Assembly: GCA_946413585.1 (NCBI GenBank)
Contig: CAMKLG010000023.1
Span: 1 to 43,479, forward strand
From: an uncultured Bacteroidales bacterium
GTDB taxonomy: Bacteria; Bacteroidota; Bacteroidia; Bacteroidales; WCHB1-69
Length of the DNA: 43,479 nt
Direction of reading: 5' to 3'
Position 1 is the first letter of the stretch. Every line of letters starts with the position of its first letter. Made by a program: the position numbers and the translations under genes. The notes under the pieces are model-generated. The model saw nothing but the letters and a program-made list of their open reading frames with translations. It was not told where the DNA came from and did not search any database. This document shows, in pieces, positions 16,863-25,578 of this stretch.

Positions 16863-19800
16863 ATGAAAAAGATTTTTACTTTATTTGTCGCGTTTTTGGC
16901 GTTGACATTCTGTGCGAAAGCGCAGGTAACAATCATTTTGGAAGCCCACGATGTGTGGCAAGATGGTTCTGGCTACCAACTTCTGTTGGATGCTGACCAC
17001 AACACTTTCGGCACCGTCATTCCTGCGACCGGTCCTTTGAGTGACGGTGGAGACGTGGCTGCTTCCGTCTATGCGGAATTCGAGTACACAGTTCCTGTCG
17101 GAGCTGACGGTAGCCTCACCACCCAGAACATTATTTATGACGGCACTGCCACCATTACCATTCCCGCAGGTACCTACGACTTCTGCATCACCAATCCTAC
17201 CCCTAATGACAGAATGTGGATCGCAGGCGGCGGCATTGACCCCACACGTGCGGACGACTATGTCTTTGAGAACGGCAACATTTACCATTTCCAGATGATC
17301 AGAAATGGAGATCAGGACGCTTGCCAACTTACCATCTCCGTTAACCCCACCAGCCCTACCATTGCTCCTTCCCCCACAGCTGTGAACTTCGGCAATGTGC
17401 TTCTGGGCAGCTCTGCGACCAGCAATGTCACAGTGAACAACTACCTTCTCACCGCCCCTGTAACAGCTACCACAACAGCTCCGTTTGAGATTTCCACTGA
17501 CGGTACCACGTTCGCTACCACAGCTACTATCCCGACGACTGGCGGCACCCTTACTATTCGCTACACCCCGACAACAGTAGGCGTTTCCAATGGTACTGTA
17601 ACTCTCTCCTCCACAGGTGCCACGGATGCCACCATCACACTGACGGGTGCTGGTCTTGACTGCAGCAACATCACGATTCCCTTCACCGAAGGTTTTGAGA
17701 GCACTATTGATTGCTGGAGCATGGTCAGCGCGGATCCCGCCAATGACGACCGTTTCGGTATTTATGCGGATGCGAGCGCTTACGAAGGCGATTATGATTT
17801 CCGTTTCAGCAGTTACAGCACTGCCACTGACTACAATCAATACCTCATTTCTCCCGAACTGACCTTAACCGGCAATGACGCTTACGTGTTATCTTTCTTC
17901 TATAAAGGTTACAATAGTTCGGAGAATTTCAGAGTTCTGTATTCTACAACGAATAACAGCCTCAGCAGCTTCACCCAACTGGCTGACTTCACTAATGTGG
18001 CCACCACTTGGACACAAGTTTCCCTTGAACTCCCTGCTGGCACTAAATATTTTGCTATCGATTATTATGGCAACTATCAATTCTACCTCTATGTTGACAA
18101 CATCAGTGTCGGAAATGCTACACCTTCCATAGCCCTCAACTTAGATGCCATCGATTTTGGCACTGAACCTATGGGAACCATCTCTGACGTTGAGGAAGTG
18201 GAACTCACCGCAATCAGCATCACCACTCCTATCACATTAAGTGTGGCTGCTCCTTTCGAAGTTTCCATCGACAGCATCAACTTCGCAGCAACTGCAACCA
18301 TTCCTGCTAGCAACACAGCTGTTGCCAACCGTACTTTCTACGTCAGATTCGCTCCCACCGCTGTTGGCACTTTCACTCAAAACCTCACCGTCTCCGACGG
18401 CACGCTCAGCGAAACAGTCGCTCTGACTGGTAGCGCTGTTGATTGTTCCGGCGGTATTGCTTCTCTGCCCTACTCTTTCGACTTCAACGATGCAATCGCT
18501 CCTCCACTTTGCTGGACCGTTGGTTATGATCCTACCTATTTCTTCGCTGCTGGTACGGGTGTTGAAGGCGATTATGCAATCGGCATTGGAGCTGTTGACA
18601 TGCTCATCACCCCTGAAATCCACACCACAAACGCTATGTTGGTGTCATTCCAATACATCAACTACTTCGGCACCAGCGCCACTGAGCCTACCTATTTCCA
18701 CGTAGGTTACTCCACCACCGACAACAACCCCAACAGCTTCACATGGCAAAGCGACAACCTCTGCGCTGTTGACGAATTCGCCGATTTCACCACCGTTGTC
18801 CCTGCTGGCACAAAATATTTGGCCATCGGCGTTTCTGAGCTTGGCACTGGTTTGTATTATGGTATGTTTGAAGAAGACGATGTTTTCTATATTGACAACC
18901 TTTCATTGACCGAACTCGCACAACCCACAATGATTGTTGCTCCTGAGAGCATGTCTTTCGGCTCTATCATGTATGGAACACCTTCTAACGAGCTTCCCGC
19001 TTCTGTTGTAGGCGCTTTGCTGGCCAACGACATTACTGTCAATGCTCCTGCTAACTTCGAAGTTTCCACCAATGGCATCTCTTTCGCTTCTACCGCTACC
19101 CTTCCTGCTGATGGCGGTCTTTTCTATGTGCGTTACAACCCGAGCACTCCTGGCAACCACAGCGGCAACATCACTCTGACCAGCGGTACAACCAGCGAAA
19201 CCATCCATGTCTCCGGTAACGCCGTGGATTGCTCTGCCCCTGTTGCCATCCCGTTCATCGAAGAATTCGAAGCAGAACTCAGTAGCTGCTGGACCATTCT
19301 TGACGAAGACGGAGACGGTCTTTCCTGGATGAGCGTTGGTATGAATCCTTACGAAGGCGAAGGTTGTATTTCCTCAGCTTCATACGACAACGACCTCGGT
19401 GCTCTCACTCCTGACAACTGGTTGATTTCTCCTGCATTAGCTATTCCTAGCCAAGGTGCAACACTGTCATTCTACGTCAATGCTCAAGATGCATCTTGGG
19501 CTAACGAGCACTACGGTGTATATGTTTCCACCTCTGGCATTGCTCCGAACAACTTCACACTCCTCTATGAGGAAGATCTTGACGAAAATGGCGGTCCTCG
19601 TGAACAAGGCGAGTGGAAAGAGAAACTTGTCAACTTGCCTTACGGTGGTCAAAACATCCACATCGCTATCCGTCACTTCGACTGCACCGACATGTTCTGG
19701 ATGAACCTTGATAACTTCAGCGTGACTCCTGGTACGGGTATCGAAAATCATGGTTTGAACACCAAGATTTACCCGAACCCTGTCAAGGACGTTCTCTACA

Positions 19801-19985
19801 TCAATGCAACCGCCAACATCAACCGTGTTGAAGTTTACAACATGATGGGTCAAATGGTGGGTTCATACAATGCTAACGATGTCAACACCCAAATCAACAC
19901 CAACAGCTTCGCTAACGGTGTATATACGGTGAAGATTGAGACCGAAAATGGCACAACGACCAAAAAATTCACGGTCGCTCGCTAA
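16863..19985 (+). CDS. Secreted gingipain/HagA-adhesin-like protein with T9SS domain
   Basis: 1040 residues. Signal peptide 1-20 (ends CAKA-Q). Residues about 21-160 form a DUF2436-type domain as in the adhesin parts of gingipains and HagA (ILEAHDVWQDGSGYQLLLDA, then PAGTYDFCI and ADDYVFENGNIYHF). Three Hydin/SPD-2-like beta domains (about 165-270, 420-527, 686-790; FEISTDG, FEVSIDS, FEVSTNG) alternate with three cleaved-adhesin or choice-of-anchor domains (about 272-418, 530-685, 791-955; for example DNWLISPALAIPSQGATLSF). The last 75 residues are a type A sorting domain (IYPNPVKDVLYI to TTKKFTVAR). No protease catalytic domain is present. The likely role is a surface-attached adhesin or glycan/protein-binding protein. 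It has its own promoter box and terminator. Confidence 0.88.
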   Translation: MKKIFTLFVAFLALTFCAKAQVTIILEAHDVWQDGSGYQLLLDADHNTFGTVIPATGPLSDGGDVAASVYAEFEYTVPVGADGSLTTQNIIYDGTATITIPAGTYDFCITNPTPNDRMWIAGGGIDPTRADDYVFENGNIYHFQMIRNGDQDACQLTISVNPTSPTIAPSPTAVNFGNVLLGSSATSNVTVNNYLLTAPVTATTTAPFEISTDGTTFATTATIPTTGGTLTIRYTPTTVGVSNGTVTLSSTGATDATITLTGAGLDCSNITIPFTEGFESTIDCWSMVSADPANDDRFGIYADASAYEGDYDFRFSSYSTATDYNQYLISPELTLTGNDAYVLSFFYKGYNSSENFRVLYSTTNNSLSSFTQLADFTNVATTWTQVSLELPAGTKYFAIDYYGNYQFYLYVDNISVGNATPSIALNLDAIDFGTEPMGTISDVEEVELTAISITTPITLSVAAPFEVSIDSINFAATATIPASNTAVANRTFYVRFAPTAVGTFTQNLTVSDGTLSETVALTGSAVDCSGGIASLPYSFDFNDAIAPPLCWTVGYDPTYFFAAGTGVEGDYAIGIGAVDMLITPEIHTTNAMLVSFQYINYFGTSATEPTYFHVGYSTTDNNPNSFTWQSDNLCAVDEFADFTTVVPAGTKYLAIGVSELGTGLYYGMFEEDDVFYIDNLSLTELAQPTMIVAPESMSFGSIMYGTPSNELPASVVGALLANDITVNAPANFEVSTNGISFASTATLPADGGLFYVRYNPSTPGNHSGNITLTSGTTSETIHVSGNAVDCSAPVAIPFIEEFEAELSSCWTILDEDGDGLSWMSVGMNPYEGEGCISSASYDNDLGALTPDNWLISPALAIPSQGATLSFYVNAQDASWANEHYGVYVSTSGIAPNNFTLLYEEDLDENGGPREQGEWKEKLVNLPYGGQNIHIAIRHFDCTDMFWMNLDNFSVTPGTGIENHGLNTKIYPNPVKDVLYINATANINRVEVYNMMGQMVGSYNANDVNTQINTNSFANGVYTVKIETENGTTTKKFTVAR

Positions 19986-20010
19986 ATCCTTCGGTTTAAT
20001 ACCTTTTACA

Positions 20011-20039
20011 AAAATCCCGGGCCTTCGGTCCGGGATTTT
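20011..20039 (+). terminator. Strong terminator of the adhesin-like gene
   Basis: AAAATCCCGG (20011-20020) pairs with CCGGGATTTT (20030-20039), extended inside by GCC/GGT around a TTC loop, then a T run TTTTTTG. A good intrinsic terminator 26 bases after the stop. Confidence 0.92.
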
Positions 20040-20060
20040 TTTGTTTTGTTTTTCATCGAA

Positions 20061-20126
20061 CATCATTGATCGATCATCATTGATCGATCATCATTGATCG
20101 ATCATCATTGATCGATCATCATTGAT
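20061..20126. repeat. 14-bp tandem repeat with palindromic core
   Basis: Four full copies and one partial copy of CATCATTGATCGAT in direct tandem. Each junction creates the palindrome TGATCGATCA. There are no spacers, so it is not a CRISPR. It lies between the adhesin terminator and the left end of the transposase element. Confidence 0.9.
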
Positions 20127-20171
20127 CATCATTCATTGAACACCCCAGGGCTCGCTACGCTCACCCTGGGC

Positions 20172-20202
20172 TGACATAGGTCGGGCTTTCAGCCCTTTTT
20201 GG
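20172..20202 (+). repeat. Left 31-bp inverted repeat of the transposase element
   Basis: Perfect reverse complement of 20886-20916. It contains GGGCT-TTC-AGCCC (20183-20195), which can fold alone in single-stranded DNA, as Y1 transposases require. Confidence 0.92.
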
Positions 20203-20414
20203 TAGGTGTTTTGGTTTTTTTTGCGAAATCGAGTGGATTTGGTGTGGGGCGGTATTTTTCAATTATTCGGTATTGTTCCATTGTTTTTATTGTTTTTTGC
20301 ATTATTCGAATTGTTTTCTGCATCATCATAGGTTTTTTTAGCATATTAAAAATCAACTATTTAGCAACATTTTGTAATGATTATTATGGTATATTCGCGG
20401 CAAAATAAAACGTT

Positions 20415-20927
20415 ATGTCACAATCATTATCAAAAAACCTCGTACACGCCATTTGGCATATCAAATACAACAGTCCGGAAATTCTCAAAGAGGACAGAAT
20501 TGAACTATACCAATATCTGAATACGCTATTCAACAAAAAAGGGTGTACCACTCTTCAAATCAACGGAGTGGGCAACCACGTACATGTATTATTTGCTCTA
20601 TCTAAAACCATCTCTTTGGCGAAAGTGATGGAATCCGTCAAGGCCATCAGCAGCAAATGGCTGAAAGCCAAAGGGAATCATTATGCCGGATTCGCATGGC
20701 AACCTGGATACGGTGCTTTCTCCGTAAGCGAATCCGTCTGTCCCAAAACCAAACGTTACATTGCACGACAAGAGGAACACCACCAACAGGTCACCGCTCA
20801 TGATGAATACATCCAACTCCTCACAAAGAACAATGTTCCTTTCGACGAACGATACCTCTTCGATTCCCCCAACACACAACCTCTTCCAAAAAGGGCTGAA
20901 AGCCCGACCTATGTCAACCTAGGGTGA
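20415..20927 (+). CDS. Y1 (IS200/RAYT-like) transposase
   Basis: 170 residues, the usual size for a Y1 HUH transposase. The HUH metal site is in NGVGNHVHVLFAL (about 50-62), and the likely catalytic tyrosine is in KRYIARQEEHHQ (about 113-124), followed by the family-typical KNNVPFDERYLFD. The enzyme would cut and join single-stranded DNA at hairpins. The last ~14 codons (PKRAESPTYVNLG) are encoded by the right inverted repeat and palindrome, so the gene runs into the element end. No tnpB-like partner is present. The coding sequence looks intact; whether it is active is unknown. Confidence 0.88.
   Translation: MSQSLSKNLVHAIWHIKYNSPEILKEDRIELYQYLNTLFNKKGCTTLQINGVGNHVHVLFALSKTISLAKVMESVKAISSKWLKAKGNHYAGFAWQPGYGAFSVSESVCPKTKRYIARQEEHHQQVTAHDEYIQLLTKNNVPFDERYLFDSPNTQPLPKRAESPTYVNLG
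20886..20916 (-). repeat. Right 31-bp inverted repeat of the transposase element
   Basis: Perfect reverse complement of 20172-20202, lying inside the last codons of the transposase gene. It has the GGGCT-GAA-AGCCC hairpin on the plus strand. Confidence 0.92.
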
Positions 20928-20976
20928 ACGCAGTGAGCCCTAGGACACAGAAGGAACGCAATGTGCCCTAGGACAC
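20926..20976. repeat. Direct repeat at the right end of the transposase element
   Basis: GAACGCAGTGAGCCCTAGG (20926 on) recurs 28 bases later as GAACGCAATGTGCCCTAGG (20954 on), both followed by ACAC. This duplicates the right palindrome arm. Confidence 0.8.
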
Positions 20977-21031
20977 AAACCAGGTTAAAAAAAAATGAAA
21001 AAAACATTCACAGCGTATCAGTAAAAAAATA

Positions 21032-21039
21032 TATCTTTG
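21032..21039 (+). promoter_or_regulatory. -7 promoter box of the glycogen cluster
   Basis: TATCTTTG fits TAnnTTTG. The leader to the debranching-enzyme ATG would be about 85 bases. Confidence 0.65.
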
Positions 21040-21131
21040 CAAAATTAATGTAACAGCCCGTAATCGCAGCGTAAAGGACAATGTATATTAACTTGATTAC
21101 GAGCATATTGAAATGTAATAGAAAAGAAAAG

Positions 21132-23075
21132 ATGAGTTATATCGCGTTTGACAAAGACAAATTGGTGAACATCGGCTTCGCAGAGGATCGGGAAATTTTG
21201 CGTTGCAGCAGAACCGGAGCTTTTGCCACCACCACCTTGTGCGGCCTTAACACCCGCAAATACCACGGTCTCTTCATCGTGCCGCAGGACAATTTCAATG
21301 GCGAACGCCACCTTCTGGTCTCCGGCATCAATGAGAACATCGTGGTCAACGACATGGATTTCCATTTGAGCATCCATCAATATAAGAACCGAGTAATTGA
21401 CCCGAAAGGCAACAAATACCTCCAAAGATTCTCCGCCGACGGTGTGCCCGTCTATGACTACCGCGTCGGGAAATTCAACTTCCAAAAGTCCTTCCTCTTC
21501 CAACAAGATGCCGAACGGCTAATCATCAAATACACTTTTTTGGACGACATCGACGAAGTATCATTCCAAATAGAACCGTTGCTGGCTTTCCGCAACATCC
21601 ACCAGCTCACGCACGCCAACGACAACGTCCGCACAGGCTATCAAACCGTTGACAACGGCGTAGGCTTCTGCATGTACGACGGCTATACGCCCGTCTATTT
21701 CCAATTCTCGGAACCTGTGTACTACCAGCACCACCCCGACTGGTACTACAACCTCGAATATGAGGAGGAGCTCAAGCGTGGCTACGACGGTCACGAAGAT
21801 TTGTGGTGTCCCGGCACGATTACCGTAAAGGTTCAGAACAAAGAGCTGTATCTGAGCATCGGCACGGTGCCGGCGAACCCCGCTGAACTCGCCGCATTCT
21901 ATGCTCACGAGGAAAAACAGCACACCTTCCGTTCCTCTTTCGCCAACTCCCTGAAAAACGCCGCCGAGCAGTTCATCGTGAAACGCAACGGCCGCACCGA
22001 CATCATCGCCGGCTACCCTTGGTTCGGACGCTGGGGACGCGACACCTTCATCGCGCTGCCAGGTCTCACCCTTCCGTTCAACAATCTGGATCTTTTCGAG
22101 GAAATCACCGACAGTATGATCGCCGACATGAAGGAAGGTCTCTTCCCGAACATCGGCACTGGCGAAACAGCTTCGTATAACTCTGTTGATGCTCCCCTCT
22201 GGTGCATCCGCAGTCTGCAAATTTACTACGAATACATCAACAAGCCCAAGAAACTGTGGGGAAAATACGGCGAAGTCATCAAAAACATCCTGTGCGCCTA
22301 TCGTGACGGCACCATGAATAACATCAGGATGCTTGAAAACGGACTGATTTGGGCTGGCGGCGACGGACTCGCTCTCACCTGGATGGATGCCATTGTGAAC
22401 GGTCAGCCCGTCACCCCGCGCACTGGCTGCCAAGTGGAAATCAACGCCCTGTGGTACAATGCCATCAAGTTCGGACTTGAACTCGCACGCGTAAGCCACG
22501 ACAAGGAGTTTCTCATCGAATGGGAGCCCATTGCCACCACCTTCCCGGCAGTGTTCAAAGAGACATTCTGGTCAAAGGAAATAGGCTATTTGGCCGACTA
22601 CGTGAATGGGGATTACAAAAATTTCCAGGTGCGTCCTAACATGCTGATAGCCGCATCATTACCTTACGCACCATTCAGTGAAAAAATCCGTCAATTGGTA
22701 CTCAAACGCATCGATGAGGAGTTGCGCATAGAGAAAGGTATCCGTACCTTGTCGCCAAAAGACCCAGAATACAAAGGTCATTACAAGGGTACGCAAGCGG
22801 AACGCGATGCTGCCTATCACCAAGGCACTGCATGGCCGTGGCTGCTGTTCCCCTTCACAGACTGCATGTTGAAAGTACATCCCGACAGCGCTCCCGACGT
22901 GCTCACGGACATTCTGTACCGTTTCGACAGTTGCATGAGTTCCTACGGAATCTCCACTATCGCGGAAATCACCGATGGAGACCCGCCTTACAAACCCAAC
23001 GGCTGCATCTCGCAGGCATGGAGCGTGGCAGCGTTGCTCTACATGAAATGGAAAATTGAACAAGTCAAGAAATAG
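21132..23075 (+). CDS. Glycogen debranching enzyme (amylo-1,6-glucosidase type)
   Basis: 647 residues. The frame is open to a further ATG at 21081, but the ATG used gives the family start MSYIAFDKDKLVNIGFAEDR. The N-terminal beta domain (to about 280) has FATTTLCGLNTRKYHGLFIV. The C-terminal (alpha/alpha)6 domain has WFGRWGRDTFIALPGLTL, FPNIGTGETASYNSVDAPLW, WAGGDGLALTWMDA and YHQGTAWPWLL, as in GDE_C proteins. It removes alpha-1,6 branches from glycogen in the cytoplasm. The gene is followed after 20 bases by a glycosyltransferase and then a GH57 enzyme, a cluster common in Bacteroidales that handles storage glucan. Confidence 0.92.
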   Translation: MSYIAFDKDKLVNIGFAEDREILRCSRTGAFATTTLCGLNTRKYHGLFIVPQDNFNGERHLLVSGINENIVVNDMDFHLSIHQYKNRVIDPKGNKYLQRFSADGVPVYDYRVGKFNFQKSFLFQQDAERLIIKYTFLDDIDEVSFQIEPLLAFRNIHQLTHANDNVRTGYQTVDNGVGFCMYDGYTPVYFQFSEPVYYQHHPDWYYNLEYEEELKRGYDGHEDLWCPGTITVKVQNKELYLSIGTVPANPAELAAFYAHEEKQHTFRSSFANSLKNAAEQFIVKRNGRTDIIAGYPWFGRWGRDTFIALPGLTLPFNNLDLFEEITDSMIADMKEGLFPNIGTGETASYNSVDAPLWCIRSLQIYYEYINKPKKLWGKYGEVIKNILCAYRDGTMNNIRMLENGLIWAGGDGLALTWMDAIVNGQPVTPRTGCQVEINALWYNAIKFGLELARVSHDKEFLIEWEPIATTFPAVFKETFWSKEIGYLADYVNGDYKNFQVRPNMLIAASLPYAPFSEKIRQLVLKRIDEELRIEKGIRTLSPKDPEYKGHYKGTQAERDAAYHQGTAWPWLLFPFTDCMLKVHPDSAPDVLTDILYRFDSCMSSYGISTIAEITDGDPPYKPNGCISQAWSVAALLYMKWKIEQVKK

Positions 23076-23095
23076 GTGATAATCAGATAATTATT

Positions 23096-24385
23096 ATGGC
23101 GATAAAAGTATTAATGTTCGGATGGGAATTTCCCCCACACATCTCAGGAGGATTGGGGACCGCCTGCTATGGCCTTACCAAAGGTCTGTCATTGAACGGC
23201 GTAAAGGTCACCTTCGTGATGCCCAAAGCCTCCGGCGATGAAGACACTTCGTATGTCAAAATCGTCAACGGGAGTGATGTGGAAGTTGACCCACGGACTT
23301 CCGAATGTTTCCTGAAATCCGGACAGACCTCGTACATCCAAGTGAACAGCAAGCTCATCCCTTACGTGGGTTTAGACGACTACTATAACGTTGTCAATCA
23401 GATCGAAAGTGGTATATTCGAAACCACCAACGGGGAGAAACGAAAATACATTTTCTCTGGCAAGTACGGTGCTAATCTGATGCAAGAGGTCAACCAATAT
23501 GCCAATATTGCAGCCGAAATCGCCAAGAATGAGGATTTCGACCTGATTCACGCGCACGACTGGCTGACCTACCGCGCTGGCATCGCCGCCAAACGAGTCT
23601 CCGGCAAGCCGTTGGTGGTGCACATGCACGCCACGGAATTCGACCGCTCTGGCGAAACCAACTACAACGAAATCGTGTATGGCATGGAAAAAGAGGGCAT
23701 GATGGCCGCCGACGCTGTGTGCGCGGTCAGCGACCTCACCCGAAACATCGTCATCAACAAATATGGCATTCCCGCTGAAAAGGTTTTCACACTTCACAAC
23801 GCCGTGGAACCCAACGAAAAGAAGGTGGAACGCCGCAAGTTTGTCTCTGAAAAGATTGTGACGTTCTTAGGCCGTGTCACTTACCAAAAAGGACCCGACT
23901 ACTTTGTGGAGACCGCCAAACGGGTGTTGGAGAAAGATCCGAACGTGCGTTTCGTGTTGGCCGGCGACGGCGACATGATGCCGCACATCATCGAGCGTGT
24001 GGCTGAGTTAGGCATCTCCGACCGCTTCCACTTCACCGGATTTTTACGTGGCGACGACATCAACAAGATGTTCGGCATGAGCGATGTGTATGTAATGCCT
24101 TCCATATCAGAACCTTTTGGTATTTCGCCGCTGGAAGCTATGCGGGCGAAAGTACCCGTGGTCATCTCCAAGCAATCGGGTGTTTCCGAAGTGCTCACCC
24201 ACGCCATCAAGGTCGATTTTTGGGACATAGACGCCACCGCCGATGCCATCTACGGTCTGCTCCACTACCCTGCCCTCTCGAAACTCTTCGCAGAAGAGGG
24301 TGCTGCCGAGGTTGACCGCCTCAAATGGGAGCATGTGGCCAAAAAATTAGTCAAAATTTACGAAAAAACGCTCCATTATGAATAA
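23096..24385 (+). CDS. Glycosyltransferase, glycogen synthase-like (GT4/GT5)
   Basis: 429 residues, GT-B fold. The N-terminal donor loop GWEFPPHISGGLGTACYGLT is like that of glycogen synthases; HAHDWLTYRAGIAAKR follows; the C-terminal half has FLGRVTYQKGPDYF and the nucleotide-sugar motif SEPFGISPLEAMRAKVPVV with the E-x7-E pair. Lying between a debranching enzyme and a GH57 enzyme, it probably extends an alpha-1,4-glucan from ADP- or UDP-glucose, but donor use cannot be read from the sequence. Its end overlaps the GH57 start by 8 bases. Confidence 0.88.
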   Translation: MAIKVLMFGWEFPPHISGGLGTACYGLTKGLSLNGVKVTFVMPKASGDEDTSYVKIVNGSDVEVDPRTSECFLKSGQTSYIQVNSKLIPYVGLDDYYNVVNQIESGIFETTNGEKRKYIFSGKYGANLMQEVNQYANIAAEIAKNEDFDLIHAHDWLTYRAGIAAKRVSGKPLVVHMHATEFDRSGETNYNEIVYGMEKEGMMAADAVCAVSDLTRNIVINKYGIPAEKVFTLHNAVEPNEKKVERRKFVSEKIVTFLGRVTYQKGPDYFVETAKRVLEKDPNVRFVLAGDGDMMPHIIERVAELGISDRFHFTGFLRGDDINKMFGMSDVYVMPSISEPFGISPLEAMRAKVPVVISKQSGVSEVLTHAIKVDFWDIDATADAIYGLLHYPALSKLFAEEGAAEVDRLKWEHVAKKLVKIYEKTLHYE

Positions 24386-25565
24386 TATATGTTTCCACTT
24401 TCAGATCAGTCAACCGTACCGCCTGCGTACGTACCGCTTTTTTGATATCAATCAAAATCACAACTATTTTGATGATTATCAGAACCAATACCTGACAAAG
24501 CGTTTGGCAGAGCGCTGCTATCTGCCCACCAACAAGATGCTGTTGGATCTCATCAAGCGCGTCGGCAACAAATTCCGTTGCAGTTTCAGTATCTCGGGCA
24601 GCTCCATCATGCTGTTCAAAAACTACTGTCCTGAAGTCATCGACAGCTTCAAGGAACTCATTGCTACGGGATGCGTGGAGATTACAGGCAGCACTCTCAC
24701 TCACAGTATTGCGTCTCTGTATAATGAAAGCGCATTCATGGAGCAAGTTCATTTGCAGGAAAAACTGCTGATGGAGACTTTCGACGTGAAACCCATCTCT
24801 TTCTGCAACACTGAGATTATCTACTCCGATGAAATGGGCGAATGGCTCGGCAATGCCGGCTACCGCGTGATCCTTACAGAAGGTGCACGCCACATCCTCG
24901 GTTGGAAAAGTCCCACGTACCTCTACTGCAACCCCTATCAGACAGATGTAAAACTGCTGCTGCGTTCCTATCAGCTGTGCGATGACATCACCTTGCGCTT
25001 CACCGACCAAGGTTGGGATCAATATCCGCTGACCGCCGACAAATACATCCGCTTTCTGGAAAACATCAACACAGAAAGCGAATCGCCGCTCATCAATCTA
25101 TACTGGGATTACGAGACCATCGGCGAGCATTATACTGCGGAAACAGGCATCTTCGACTTCTTCAAATCCTTGGTCACCGAACTGGAATATCACGAGAACT
25201 ACAAGTTCATCACACCTAAGGATGTGTTAGACATGGATTTGAGTCCGGCAACGATGCACGCCCCATGGCCCATTTCTTGCTCTGGCGAAGAAAAGGACAC
25301 CCACGAATGGCTTGGCAATGAACTGCAACAAGAGGCTTTCAACCAATTATTCAAGTTGGAAGAGCTCTATCAGAATTCCAATAATGCCAATGCTAAATTG
25401 AGCTGGTTGCGCCTCCAGGCCGCCGACCACTTCAACTTCATGAGTTCCAAATGGTTCGGCCACCGCTTCGTGAAACGTAACTTCGAAGTTTACTCCTCAC
25501 CCTATCAGGCGTTCATCAACTATATGAACGTGCTGAATGATGTGAAATTGCAGTTGGAACAATAA
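24378..25565 (+). CDS. GH57 family alpha-glucan-active enzyme
   Basis: 395 residues. The family fold starts at ICFHFQISQPYRLRTYRFFD. The presumed nucleophile glutamate is in FCNTEIIYSDE (about 140-150), and the acid/base aspartate region is LYWDYETIGEHYTAETG (about 246-262). Further family marks are LTEGARHILGWKSP and WLGNELQQEAFNQL. GH57 members act as alpha-amylases, 4-alpha-glucanotransferases or branching enzymes. An oddity is the first conserved region, which reads ISQP where relatives have a His before QP. The gene overlaps the glycosyltransferase gene, so the two are translationally coupled. A large hairpin follows. Confidence 0.88.
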   Translation: MNNICFHFQISQPYRLRTYRFFDINQNHNYFDDYQNQYLTKRLAERCYLPTNKMLLDLIKRVGNKFRCSFSISGSSIMLFKNYCPEVIDSFKELIATGCVEITGSTLTHSIASLYNESAFMEQVHLQEKLLMETFDVKPISFCNTEIIYSDEMGEWLGNAGYRVILTEGARHILGWKSPTYLYCNPYQTDVKLLLRSYQLCDDITLRFTDQGWDQYPLTADKYIRFLENINTESESPLINLYWDYETIGEHYTAETGIFDFFKSLVTELEYHENYKFITPKDVLDMDLSPATMHAPWPISCSGEEKDTHEWLGNELQQEAFNQLFKLEELYQNSNNANAKLSWLRLQAADHFNFMSSKWFGHRFVKRNFEVYSSPYQAFINYMNVLNDVKLQLEQ

Positions 25566-25578
25566 ACAAAAGCTAACA

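Larger units (their letters stand above)
19986..20414. other. Gene-free region: terminator, tandem repeat, IR, AT-rich leader
   Basis: This 429-base gap holds the adhesin terminator (20011-20039), a 14-bp tandem repeat (20061-20126), the left palindrome and inverted repeat of the transposase element (20144-20202), and then about 190 bases of T-rich, low-complexity sequence with ATTGTT and ATTATTCG words. A weak promoter candidate (TATATTCG, 20390-20397) lies just before the transposase gene. I see no further gene. Confidence 0.75.
20144..20976. mobile_element. Y1-transposase element with nested inverted repeats
   Basis: A single IS200-like gene lies between mirrored ends. A perfect 31-bp inverted repeat pairs 20172-20202 with 20886-20916, and each arm holds a GGGCT/AGCCC mini-hairpin. 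Outside it, a palindrome at 20144-20170 (CCCAGGG...CCCTGGG, 13-base loop) mirrors one at 20918-20944 (CCTAGGG...CCCTAGG, 13-base loop). A further direct copy of the right palindrome arm follows at 20954-20976. Such ends suit a REP-associated tyrosine transposase (RAYT) or a related single-strand transposon. Confidence 0.8.

Noticed and set aside
20061-20126. Possible short CRISPR array
   Set aside because: The 14-bp units follow each other directly with no spacers, and no cas gene is in the window.
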